12,082 nucleotides of DNA, from the NCBI GenBank assembly GCA_900553475.1, contig USEF01000034.1, forward strand, positions 1 to 12,082, given 5' to 3'. This document shows positions 1 through 5,111 of the stretch, piece after piece. The position numbers were made by a program, and so were the translations under genes. Source of the stretch: an uncultured Collinsella sp. GTDB taxonomy: Bacteria; Actinomycetota; Coriobacteriia; Coriobacteriales; Coriobacteriaceae. Numbering within the stretch: position 1 is the stretch's first letter; each line of letters starts with the position of its first letter. The notes beneath the pieces are model-generated. The model was not told the DNA's origin. It was given only the letters and a program-made list of their open reading frames with translations, and ran no database searches.

Positions 1-301
1 CGGCCGCCGGGGGGACGACGGATGCCGCGGGTACGGCATTATCTGCCGCGGTGCCCTGCGGTGCCACGATGTTGAGCGCTATCGGTGCAAAAGCGATCTC
101 TTCCAGGTACGCCTCGATGGTCGGCTGATGCTTTTTGAGCTGAGCGATGGCAAATCGTGAGGGGGCCTCAATCGTCAAGGTGTCCTCGGTCAGGCTCACG
201 GCGCGCGATTGCCCCAGCATGTTGATGAGGCGCGCATCTTGGCCGTCGCGCTGACAAAAGGCGATGGCATCCCCCAGGATGATGCTTGCTTCCTCGTCCA
301 C
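1..301 (-). CDS. dnaA: Chromosomal replication initiator DnaA, N-terminal part (runs off the left edge)
   Basis: The first 100 codons of a minus-strand gene are visible, starting at a GTG (bases 301-299) with a GGGAG ribosome site about 6 bases upstream. The translated segment has the DnaA domain I pattern: a helical start, then residues 36-49 with the characteristic SLTEDTLTIEAPS strand, then RFAIAQLKKH and a second helix (to about residue 75). After residue 80 it enters an Ala/Pro-rich stretch, as expected for the flexible domain II. DnaA opens the replication origin; domain I contacts the helicase and other partners, while the AAA+ and DNA-binding domains lie outside the window. The usual FxxWLxP Trp motif is replaced by INMLGQSRA, so domain I is divergent. 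The gene follows the ATPase gene by 15 bp on the same strand and probably shares its transcript. The call rests on domain I plus position next to rpmH/rnpA and parAB. Confidence 0.8.
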   Translation of the reverse strand, partial: MDEEASIILGDAIAFCQRDGQDARLINMLGQSRAVSLTEDTLTIEAPSRFAIAQLKKHQPTIEAYLEEIAFAPIALNIVAPQGTAADNAVPAASVVPPAA

Positions 302-316
302 TGTCTCTCCCGTTCT

Positions 317-1714
317 TTAGCTCTGAGCTCGCACGCGAGCGGCGCCGAGTTCGGTCAGATGGTATTTCTGGCCATGCTTGATGACCAAGCCGGCCTGCGC
401 CAAGTCATTGAGCGTGCGTGACCAAGTGGGGGCCGAGTTTCCAAACGCCCTCGCCAGATCGGTTGCACCGCACGCTTGATTTTGCGCCAGATAGCCCAGC
501 GCGGCGTTGCCGCGATCGCTTACGAACACGTCCGGTTGTGGCTGCGCATACTGATTTGCTGCATTAGGATACATCATTTGAGCTGCTGGTTGTTGAGAAC
601 TCTGCATCGGCGGCATTTGCTGTTGAAAACTTTGAGGCCACTGTTGGTAAGGCTGCAGAGGCATCTGTTGGGCCCAGGGGTTGTACTGCTGCTGCGGCAT
701 CTGCTGGTACGGCTGCTGATATCCCTGCTGGTACTGCTGCGGGAACTGCTGGCCATACCCCAGTGGCGGCATCTGCTGATATGGATATCCCCGTTGGTAC
801 GGCTGATAGCCCATTTGCTGGCCACCCGGTGCCCCCGTCGCCTGCTGCATCGCTGCTGCATCCTGATCTGCCAGCGGCATGGCCTCTGGCATGTTTGGCG
901 TCATCGACATAGATGCTGCCTGGGGCTCTTGTGTGGGAAGTATTCCGGGCTGCTGCATCTGCCCCACGGGGGGCTGCATCTGCTGCGTTGCCATGGGCTG
1001 CTGCGCAAAAGCTCCCGGCAGGGGATATGTGGGCTGCTCCGTCTCGGGCCGCACGGCAGCACCGCGTCCGCCGGCACGCTCGATTTCCTGCACGCGTTTA
1101 GGGTTCAGGCTTACCGTAACCACGGTGCCGTTGCCCATGTTGTCCTCGATGGATACGGCACCGCCGGCGTTTTCCAAATACTCCTGCACCATGGGAAACC
1201 CTGCTCCGGTTCCACGGATATAGCGCTTCATCTTGCTGTTTGCGCTGGTAACGCCAAAGTCGAAAGCGCGTTCCTTGTCGTCGATGCCGGGTCCTTGGTC
1301 AGCAAAGCGGATGGTGTCTCCGCCGTCCAGAATCGAGATGATGGGCTCTGCAAAGTGTGCGTGGATAAAGTTTTCGACAATCTCGCGGATGACCATGAGC
1401 GAGATATGGCCACCTTGTTCTTTCATGCACTGGTAGACGGTGTTGGTCGTCTCTTCCAAATACGTGCGGACATCTTGCGGATCAATGACGATCACACGCG
1501 GTGTCGACAGCATGTCGTCATAGACGGCGATGCGCGCGGCGTACATGGCTTTTGGCGCCTGCGTTGTCGTCTGTTCACCTTCGTCACGCTCTTCGCGCAC
1601 GCCGGTGATGTGCTCGTTGTCGGGTGCCGGGTCTCCGGAATCGACCATGGTGTAAAAGTCGTCAGACATGCCGCTCGCAATCTTCCAAAAGGTTTCGAAC
1701 AAATAGTAGCTCAC
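317..1714 (-). CDS. Bergerat-fold ATPase with Gln/Pro-rich linker and C-terminal winged helix, upstream of dnaA
   Basis: About 465 residues from the GTG at 1714-1712. Residues about 80-205 form a HATPase_c domain as in histidine kinases and SpoIIAB/RsbW anti-sigma factors. It has an N-box (E111...N115 in REIVENFIH), a G1 box (FADQGPGI, D139-G143) and a G2 box (GTGAG, 168-172). No phosphoacceptor His domain, receiver or membrane segment is visible. Residues about 227-394 are low complexity, rich in Gln, Pro, Met and Tyr. Residues about 395-465 look like a winged helix (ALGYLAQNQACGATDLARAF, then a Leu-rich recognition region and a GQKYHLTELG wing). The function is unknown. It is the first gene of a likely operon with dnaA, so a role in controlling dnaA or initiation is an inference. 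The start is uncertain: a TTG at 1741 and an ATG at 1669 are in frame, and all three have weak ribosome sites. Confidence 0.8.
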   Translation of the reverse strand: MSYYLFETFWKIASGMSDDFYTMVDSGDPAPDNEHITGVREERDEGEQTTTQAPKAMYAARIAVYDDMLSTPRVIVIDPQDVRTYLEETTNTVYQCMKEQGGHISLMVIREIVENFIHAHFAEPIISILDGGDTIRFADQGPGIDDKERAFDFGVTSANSKMKRYIRGTGAGFPMVQEYLENAGGAVSIEDNMGNGTVVTVSLNPKRVQEIERAGGRGAAVRPETEQPTYPLPGAFAQQPMATQQMQPPVGQMQQPGILPTQEPQAASMSMTPNMPEAMPLADQDAAAMQQATGAPGGQQMGYQPYQRGYPYQQMPPLGYGQQFPQQYQQGYQQPYQQMPQQQYNPWAQQMPLQPYQQWPQSFQQQMPPMQSSQQPAAQMMYPNAANQYAQPQPDVFVSDRGNAALGYLAQNQACGATDLARAFGNSAPTWSRTLNDLAQAGLVIKHGQKYHLTELGAARVRAQS

Positions 1715-1743
1715 CGTGCAATGTTTCTCATCTTTCGACAAAC

Positions 1744-1836
1744 TTTCAAAACCTGTTGAAAACTTTGGAAAACGGACGAAAAGTTCTCAACATTGCCAAC
1801 ATGACCTGTTGAAAACTCGATGAAATATCGTGAAAA
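1744..1836. promoter_or_regulatory. Candidate origin / dnaA control region: phased A-tracts and DnaA-box-like motifs
   Basis: Short A-tracts recur at about one helical turn, starting at 1748, 1759, 1769, 1779, 1812, 1823 and 1833, a pattern known to bend DNA. Interspersed are 9-mers resembling the DnaA box TTATCCACA: TTTTCAACA on the minus strand at 1762-1754 and 1815-1807, and TTCTCAACA on the plus strand at 1784-1792. CTTTCGACA at 1732-1740 lies just outside. A small inverted repeat, TTTCAA/TTGAAA, spans 1744-1761. The location between the divergent dnaA and rpmH transcription units is a classic origin position. No exact TTATCCACA was seen, so the assignment to DnaA is tentative. It could instead bind the neighbouring winged-helix protein. 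Confidence 0.4.
1751..1817. repeat. Direct repeat ACCTGTTGAAAACT (two copies)
   Basis: Identical 14-base copies lie at 1751-1764 and 1804-1817, 53 bases apart (about five helical turns), in the gap upstream of the ATPase-dnaA unit. Each contains TGTTGAAAA, the reverse complement of the DnaA-box-like TTTTCAACA. Same orientation and near-integral helical spacing suggest a pair of protein-binding sites, but the binding protein is not known. Confidence 0.55.
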
Positions 1837-1912
1837 GTTGCCATGCACCGCTAAATCGAGCTTGGCTTATGGGGGAACCGTGTGAACTGCGCAACCTTTT
1901 ACCTTTGATTTC

Positions 1913-1942
1913 TTGACATTTGAACATTGATTTCCCTACAAT
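1913..1942 (+). promoter_or_regulatory. Sigma-A-type promoter of the rpmH operon
   Basis: A perfect -35 hexamer TTGACA (1913-1918) is separated by 18 bases from a -10 hexamer TACAAT (1937-1942, one mismatch to TATAAT). Transcription would start near 1949-1951, leaving a leader of about 65 bases before rpmH. The surrounding stretch 1900-1945 is AT-rich. This is the best promoter match in the window and suits a highly expressed ribosomal protein gene. Confidence 0.8.
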
Positions 1943-1968
1943 CTTCAAGCTCACGTGTCTATATCTGC

Positions 1969-1986
1969 GTCCGCGTCCCCGCGGAC
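1969..1986 (+). promoter_or_regulatory. Hairpin in the rpmH leader
   Basis: GTCCGCG (1969-1975) and CGCGGAC (1980-1986) form a perfect 7-bp GC-rich stem with a TCCC loop. It lies in the predicted leader, about 14 bases before the ribosome site of rpmH. There is no T-tract, so it is not a terminator. It may stabilise the mRNA or influence translation of L34; that role is inference. Confidence 0.45.
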
Positions 1987-2014
1987 ACTCGAAATGCAGC
2001 AGGAGGAACTTAAG

Positions 2015-2149
2015 ATGAAGCGTACGTATCAGCCTAATAAGCGTAAGCGTGCCAAGACCCATGGCTTCCGTGCCCGTATGGCCACTAAGGGTGGTCGTGC
2101 CGTGCTCGCCCGTCGTCGCGCCAAGGGCCGCAAGCGTCTCACTGTCTAG
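2015..2149 (+). CDS. rpmH: Large ribosomal subunit protein bL34
   Basis: A 44-residue, very basic protein beginning [22 protein letters not shown] and ending GRKRLTV, the near-invariant bL34 sequence and length. bL34 is a component of the large ribosomal subunit. The ATG at 2015 is preceded by a strong AGGAGGAA (2001-2008). An in-frame GTG at 1955 would add 20 non-conserved residues and lies almost at the predicted transcript start, so it was not used. It is the first gene of an operon with rnpA, yidD, yidC and jag, driven by the promoter at 1913-1942, and is divergent from the ATPase-dnaA unit. Confidence 0.97.
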   Translation: MKRTYQPNKRKRAKTHGFRARMATKGGRAVLARRRAKGRKRLTV

Positions 2150-2169
2150 CAGCGATACACACATCTCGC

Positions 2170-2508
2170 ATGAAGACTATTAAGTCTCGGCAAGATTTCG
2201 AGCATGTGTTCAGTCAGGGGCGTCGTTTCAATCACCCTCTGATTCGAATGACCATATGTGAATCGGTTGGCGAAGGCGACTCCGGAAGGGTCGCCTTCGT
2301 TGGTGCTAAACGGCTCGGTTGTGCTGTCGTGCGCAACCGTTCTAAGCGTGTGATGCGCGAGGCCGCCCGCAGCTGTGGATTTCCCGTTGCGGGTTATGAC
2401 ATCATCTTGTTTGCAACTCCCAAGACGAGGGTTTCCTCGCCGCAGGAGATGGACAAGGCGTTGCGTTCGCTTATGAAGCGCGCCGGCGTTGCCGGGGAGG
2501 AGCGATGA
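2170..2508 (+). CDS. rnpA: Ribonuclease P protein component
   Basis: A 112-residue basic protein that assists the RNase P RNA in maturing the 5' ends of tRNAs. It contains the family hallmark RNR motif, [10 protein letters not shown] at residues 55-64, preceded by [11 protein letters not shown] and an N-terminal FxxVFxxGRRF segment that forms part of the precursor leader-binding cleft. Length is typical (about 110-120). It starts 20 bases after rpmH. No good ribosome site is visible before the ATG, which suggests coupling to rpmH or a deliberately low yield relative to L34. The end overlaps yidD by 4 bases. Confidence 0.95.
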   Translation: MKTIKSRQDFEHVFSQGRRFNHPLIRMTICESVGEGDSGRVAFVGAKRLGCAVVRNRSKRVMREAARSCGFPVAGYDIILFATPKTRVSSPQEMDKALRSLMKRAGVAGEER

Positions 2509-2729
2509 GCAATCACGTTTTGCGACGTGTTGCCATCGCTCCTATTCGCATATATCAACAGGTTATTTCGCCCTTATTGCCTGACGCCTGCATTTATTAC
2601 CCAACGTGCTCGCAATACGCCATCCAGGCGATTGAGAAGCACGGTGTTTTGAGAGGCTGCTGGCTTGCCGTGAGGCGCATCGCTCGCTGCAATCCCCTGC
2701 ACGTCGGCGGTTATGACCCTGTGCCCTAG
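2505..2729 (+). CDS. yidD: Membrane protein insertion efficiency factor YidD
   Basis: A 74-residue protein with the full YidD pattern: an N-terminal amphipathic helix ([16 protein letters not shown]), then C29, YYPTCSQYA (C35), HGVLRGCWL (C52), RIARCNP (C62) and the terminal GGYDPVP. The family is a small inner-leaflet membrane-associated factor that aids insertion of membrane proteins through YidC. The ATGA overlap with rnpA (2505-2508) indicates translational coupling, and yidC follows 29 bases later, matching the expected functional partnership. Confidence 0.95.
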   Translation: MSNHVLRRVAIAPIRIYQQVISPLLPDACIYYPTCSQYAIQAIEKHGVLRGCWLAVRRIARCNPLHVGGYDPVP

Positions 2730-2758
2730 CGGGCACTCGCTATCGGAGGAAAACTTAC

Positions 2759-3529
2759 ATGTGGGATTGGATCGTTAACATCCTTTTCGAGCTGCTCAAG
2801 CTCATCCAGACCTTTGCGGTCGACTGGGGCCTGTCCATCATCATCCTGGTGGTCATCATCCGTCTGCTGCTGACGCCGCTCATGCTCAAGTCGACCAAGT
2901 CGACGGCTCGCATGCAGGTGCTGCAGCCCAAGATGCTCGAGATCCAGGAGCGCTATGCCGACGATCCCCAGCGTCAGGCCGAGGAGATGCAGAAGTTCTA
3001 CAGCGAGAACAAGTTCAACCCCATGGCTGGCTGTCTGCCGCTGCTGATTCAGATGCCTATCCTGTTCGCCCTGTTTACATTGCTGCGCAACCTGCCGCAG
3101 TACTTTAACGACGGCACGTTCTCGTTCTTCAACATCCTGCCCGACCTGACCACCACGCCGAGCGCTTCCTTTGCCGATGGCTTTATGGTTGCACTGCCTG
3201 CGCTGGTTTGCCTGATCCTGTTCGCCGTCCTGACCCTGATTCCGCAGCTCTATATGTCGCGCAACCAGACCGGCCAGCAGGCTCAGAGCATGCGTATGAT
3301 GGCCGTTGTCATGACGGTCATGATGCTTTGGATGGGCTGGAGCCTTCCCGTTGGTGTTCTGCTGTACTACGACGTCTCGTCTGCTTGGCAGGTTATCCAG
3401 CAGATTTTTGTGACGCAGAAGGTCATCGACAAGGCGAAGGCCGATGAGGAGGAGCGTCTTAAGAACGCTCCGCTGCAGGTTGAGGTCATTCGTCGAGAGA
3501 AGAAGCCGCGCCCGCACAAGAAGAAGTAA
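2759..3529 (+). CDS. yidC: Membrane protein insertase YidC/Oxa1 family
   Basis: 256 residues with the five-helix Oxa1 core. Transmembrane segments lie at about 22-41, 91-110, 142-162, 178-192 and 195-216. TM1 carries the conserved hydrophilic-groove arginine, R35 in VVIIRLLLTP. A charged cytoplasmic helical hairpin (about 45-85) follows, and the C-terminus is strongly basic (KKPRPHKKK), suited to ribosome contact. It inserts membrane proteins alone or with SecYEG. There is no lipoprotein signal or large periplasmic domain, so this is the short form. Good ribosome site GGAGGAAAA shortly before the ATG. The product of the preceding yidD is its known helper. Confidence 0.95.
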   Translation: MWDWIVNILFELLKLIQTFAVDWGLSIIILVVIIRLLLTPLMLKSTKSTARMQVLQPKMLEIQERYADDPQRQAEEMQKFYSENKFNPMAGCLPLLIQMPILFALFTLLRNLPQYFNDGTFSFFNILPDLTTTPSASFADGFMVALPALVCLILFAVLTLIPQLYMSRNQTGQQAQSMRMMAVVMTVMMLWMGWSLPVGVLLYYDVSSAWQVIQQIFVTQKVIDKAKADEEERLKNAPLQVEVIRREKKPRPHKKK

Positions 3530-3546
3530 CGGGATATCAATCTTAT

Positions 3547-3558
3547 TTAGGTACCTAA
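3547..3558. repeat. 12-bp perfect palindrome TTAGGTACCTAA, copy 1
   Basis: A perfect palindrome in the 44-base gap between yidC and jag, 15 bases before the jag ATG and just upstream of its ribosome site. The identical 12 bases, also followed by C, recur at 7051-7062. A dyad of TTAGG/CCTAA half-sites could be an operator for a dimeric regulator; no regulator is identified. Confidence 0.5.
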
Positions 3559-3573
3559 CTTTTGGAGTACGTT

Positions 3574-4143
3574 ATGTCTGAAGAGATCATCGAGGATATG
3601 CTTGAGGAGGTTGCCCCGCAGGTCGCGGGCGATTATCCCGAGATTGCACAGCGCTACAAGGCTGGTGAAGAGCTGACCGATGAGGAGCTCGACACCATTG
3701 CCGATGTTGCGATTTCCATCCTGCGTTCCATCCTTTCGCACTTCGATGCCGCCAACTCTCCTATCGATGAGTATGAGGGCGACGAGGGTGAGCTGATTTT
3801 GGATGCAACGGCTCCCGACCTTGCTGTTCTCATTGGCCGTCATGGTCGCACCCTTGATGCCCTTCAGGTTATGTTCTCTTTGCTGGTGAGCCGCAAACTT
3901 GGCTTTAGGTATCCGGTTGTAGTGGACGTAGAGGGATACAAGAGTCGCCGTCAGGACAAGGTTGCTTCCATGGCTCAGTCTGCTGCCGAGCGTGCCATCC
4001 GCACTCATAAGAGTGTTTCGCTTCCGCCCATGAATGCCTACGAGCGTCGACTGGTTCACATTGCACTTCGTGGCAATGATGCCGTCGATACTCATTCTGA
4101 GGGTTCTGACCCTGATCGCCATGTGGTGATTGTTGCTCGATAA
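3574..4143 (+). CDS. jag: Jag/EloR (KhpB)-type KH-R3H RNA-binding protein
   Basis: 189 residues from the ATG at 3574, chosen because GGAG lies 6 bases upstream; a TTG at 3562 would overlap that site. Residues about 75-120 are a KH domain with the GxxG loop IGRHGRTL (87-94). Residues about 125-189 are an R3H domain with AYERRLVHIAL (R158...H162) and the typical ending HSEGSDPDRHVVIV. The N-terminal 65 residues are acidic and helical and do not show the usual Jag_N domain. Homologues bind RNA and affect cell elongation and division in Gram-positives. Last gene of the rpmH operon, directly before a strong terminator. The neighbourhood with yidC is conserved widely. Confidence 0.93.
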   Translation: MSEEIIEDMLEEVAPQVAGDYPEIAQRYKAGEELTDEELDTIADVAISILRSILSHFDAANSPIDEYEGDEGELILDATAPDLAVLIGRHGRTLDALQVMFSLLVSRKLGFRYPVVVDVEGYKSRRQDKVASMAQSAAERAIRTHKSVSLPPMNAYERRLVHIALRGNDAVDTHSEGSDPDRHVVIVAR

Positions 4144-4161
4144 TCTTCTCGAGCTTATGCT

Positions 4162-4193
4162 AAGGGGACGTGGTTTCCACGTCCCCTTTTTTT
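4162..4193 (+). terminator. Rho-independent terminator of the rpmH-jag operon
   Basis: AAGGGGACGTGG (4162-4173) pairs perfectly over 12 bp with CCACGTCCCCTT (4177-4188), with a TTT loop and a run of seven T's (4187-4193). It begins 19 bases after the jag stop codon, a textbook intrinsic terminator. Confidence 0.93.
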
Positions 4194-4239
4194 GTCAAAA
4201 GTTCTCGATACACTGATTTTTGTCAGAAAGGAGCTTTCG

Positions 4240-4977
4240 TTGTTAGTACTTACTGATCAGCAGGCTGACGAGATGTTGAGTCGTCTAACTTCCTATTGCA
4301 AAGAGTATTCCTTGAGCGTAACTGATGTTGAGCTGAGAAAATGTATTCAGCATTTGGATTTGGTTCTAGAAACAAATAAGACAACCAATCTCACCCGTAT
4401 TCTTAACGTAGAAGATGCTGCAGTACTTCATATCCTCGACTCACTTGTTTTGCTCCCCTATATCAACAAGGCTCCTGAGGGAGCTTTGCTCGATATGGGA
4501 ACAGGTGCGGGCTTCCCTGGTATTCCATTAACTATAACCACGCATCGTAAAGCTACTTATATTGACTCTGTTGGCAAGAAGGTTGATGCGGTTAATTCCT
4601 TTGTCCATGCTCTTGGATTGAAACATGCTCATGCGGTTCATGATCGTCTTGAAGAATTTGCTCGAAGCCATAAGAAGCAGTTCTCTGTTGTAACCGCCCG
4701 CGCACTGGCCCCTCTACCGATTCTTGTTGAGTATGCGGCTCCGTATCTGAAGGATGGAGGGCTATTTGTTATAACCAAGGGCAATCCTTCGGATGAGGAG
4801 CTTGCTTCCGGCATGTCAGCAGCTAAGATTTGCGGCTTCACTTTGCTTCTGAATGACGCAATTGATTTGCCTGAAGGCTTGGGTCACAGGGAGTTCATTG
4901 TTCTTAAGAAGAGTCATCCAGCATCTGTCTCATTGCCTCGTGCAAATGGCGTGGCAAAGAAGAATCCGCTTGCCTAG
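4240..4977 (+). CDS. rsmG: 16S rRNA (guanine-N7) methyltransferase RsmG
   Basis: 245 residues. It methylates N7 of a guanine in the 530 loop of 16S rRNA using S-adenosylmethionine. Visible motifs are NKTTNLTRI before the fold, the SAM-binding LLDMGTGAGFPGIPL (83-97), YIDSVGKKVDAV, the TARALAPLPILVEYA segment, and the C-terminal PRANGVAKKNPL that matches the family ending. The start is the TTG at 4240, preceded by AAAGGAG with a 6-base spacing. A longer TTG start at 4192 lies inside the terminator T-tract and was rejected. No convincing promoter is seen in the short gap after the terminator. Its codons are clearly more AT-rich than those of yidC. The first parS site starts two bases after its stop codon. 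Confidence 0.93.
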   Translation: MLVLTDQQADEMLSRLTSYCKEYSLSVTDVELRKCIQHLDLVLETNKTTNLTRILNVEDAAVLHILDSLVLLPYINKAPEGALLDMGTGAGFPGIPLTITTHRKATYIDSVGKKVDAVNSFVHALGLKHAHAVHDRLEEFARSHKKQFSVVTARALAPLPILVEYAAPYLKDGGLFVITKGNPSDEELASGMSAAKICGFTLLLNDAIDLPEGLGHREFIVLKKSHPASVSLPRANGVAKKNPLA

Positions 4978-4995
4978 ATGTTTCACGTGAAACAT
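4978..4995. other. parS: parS centromere site 1
   Basis: ATGTTTCACGTGAAACAT is an 18-bp perfect palindrome containing TGTTTCACGTGAAACA (4979-4994), which fits the parS consensus bound by chromosomal ParB. It abuts the rsmG stop codon and lies in the parA upstream region. Confidence 0.95.
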
Positions 4996-5017
4996 AATGG
5001 ATACTAACAACTTGCAG

Positions 5018-5033
5018 TGTTTCACGTGAAACA
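5018..5033. other. parS: parS centromere site 2
   Basis: Exact second copy of TGTTTCACGTGAAACA, centred 39 bases after the first. It is the only one of the three whose flanks break the extended 18-bp symmetry (G before, T after). Confidence 0.95.
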
Positions 5034-5055
5034 TGGCGGTTGATATCGATTCGGA

Positions 5056-5073
5056 ATGTTTCACGTGAAACAT
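5056..5073. other. parS: parS centromere site 3
   Basis: Third perfect copy, again with the 18-bp palindrome, centred exactly 39 bases after the second and 39 bases before the parA start. Loading of ParB here would be expected to influence parAB transcription as well as segregation. Confidence 0.95.
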
Positions 5074-5111
5074 CCTCCGTTTGACAGCTTTAATACACAC
5101 CAGGAGGGACC

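Noticed and set aside
476..1759. Long plus-strand open frame opposite the ATPase gene
   Set aside because: Its product is a Leu/His/Arg/Cys-rich string with no fold pattern. It mirrors the Gln/Pro-rich codons on the other strand, which contain conserved ATPase motifs.
1955..2014. GTG start extending rpmH upstream
   Set aside because: The extension is unlike bL34, contains the leader hairpin and lies almost at the predicted transcript start.
2726..3517. Minus-strand open frame across yidC
   Set aside because: Highly charged, Gln/His-rich translation with no motif; yidC on the plus strand is unmistakable with a good ribosome site.
3547..4122. Minus-strand open frame across jag
   Set aside because: No ribosome site or family pattern; the KH and R3H motifs are on the plus strand.
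4192..4239. TTG start giving rsmG 16 extra residues
   Set aside because: It lies within the T-run of the preceding terminator, so it would scarcely be transcribed with a leader; the TTG at 4240 has AAAGGAG at ideal spacing.
5081..5086. TTGACA upstream of parA as a promoter -35
   Set aside because: The position 17-18 bases downstream is the ribosome site, with no -10-like hexamer.
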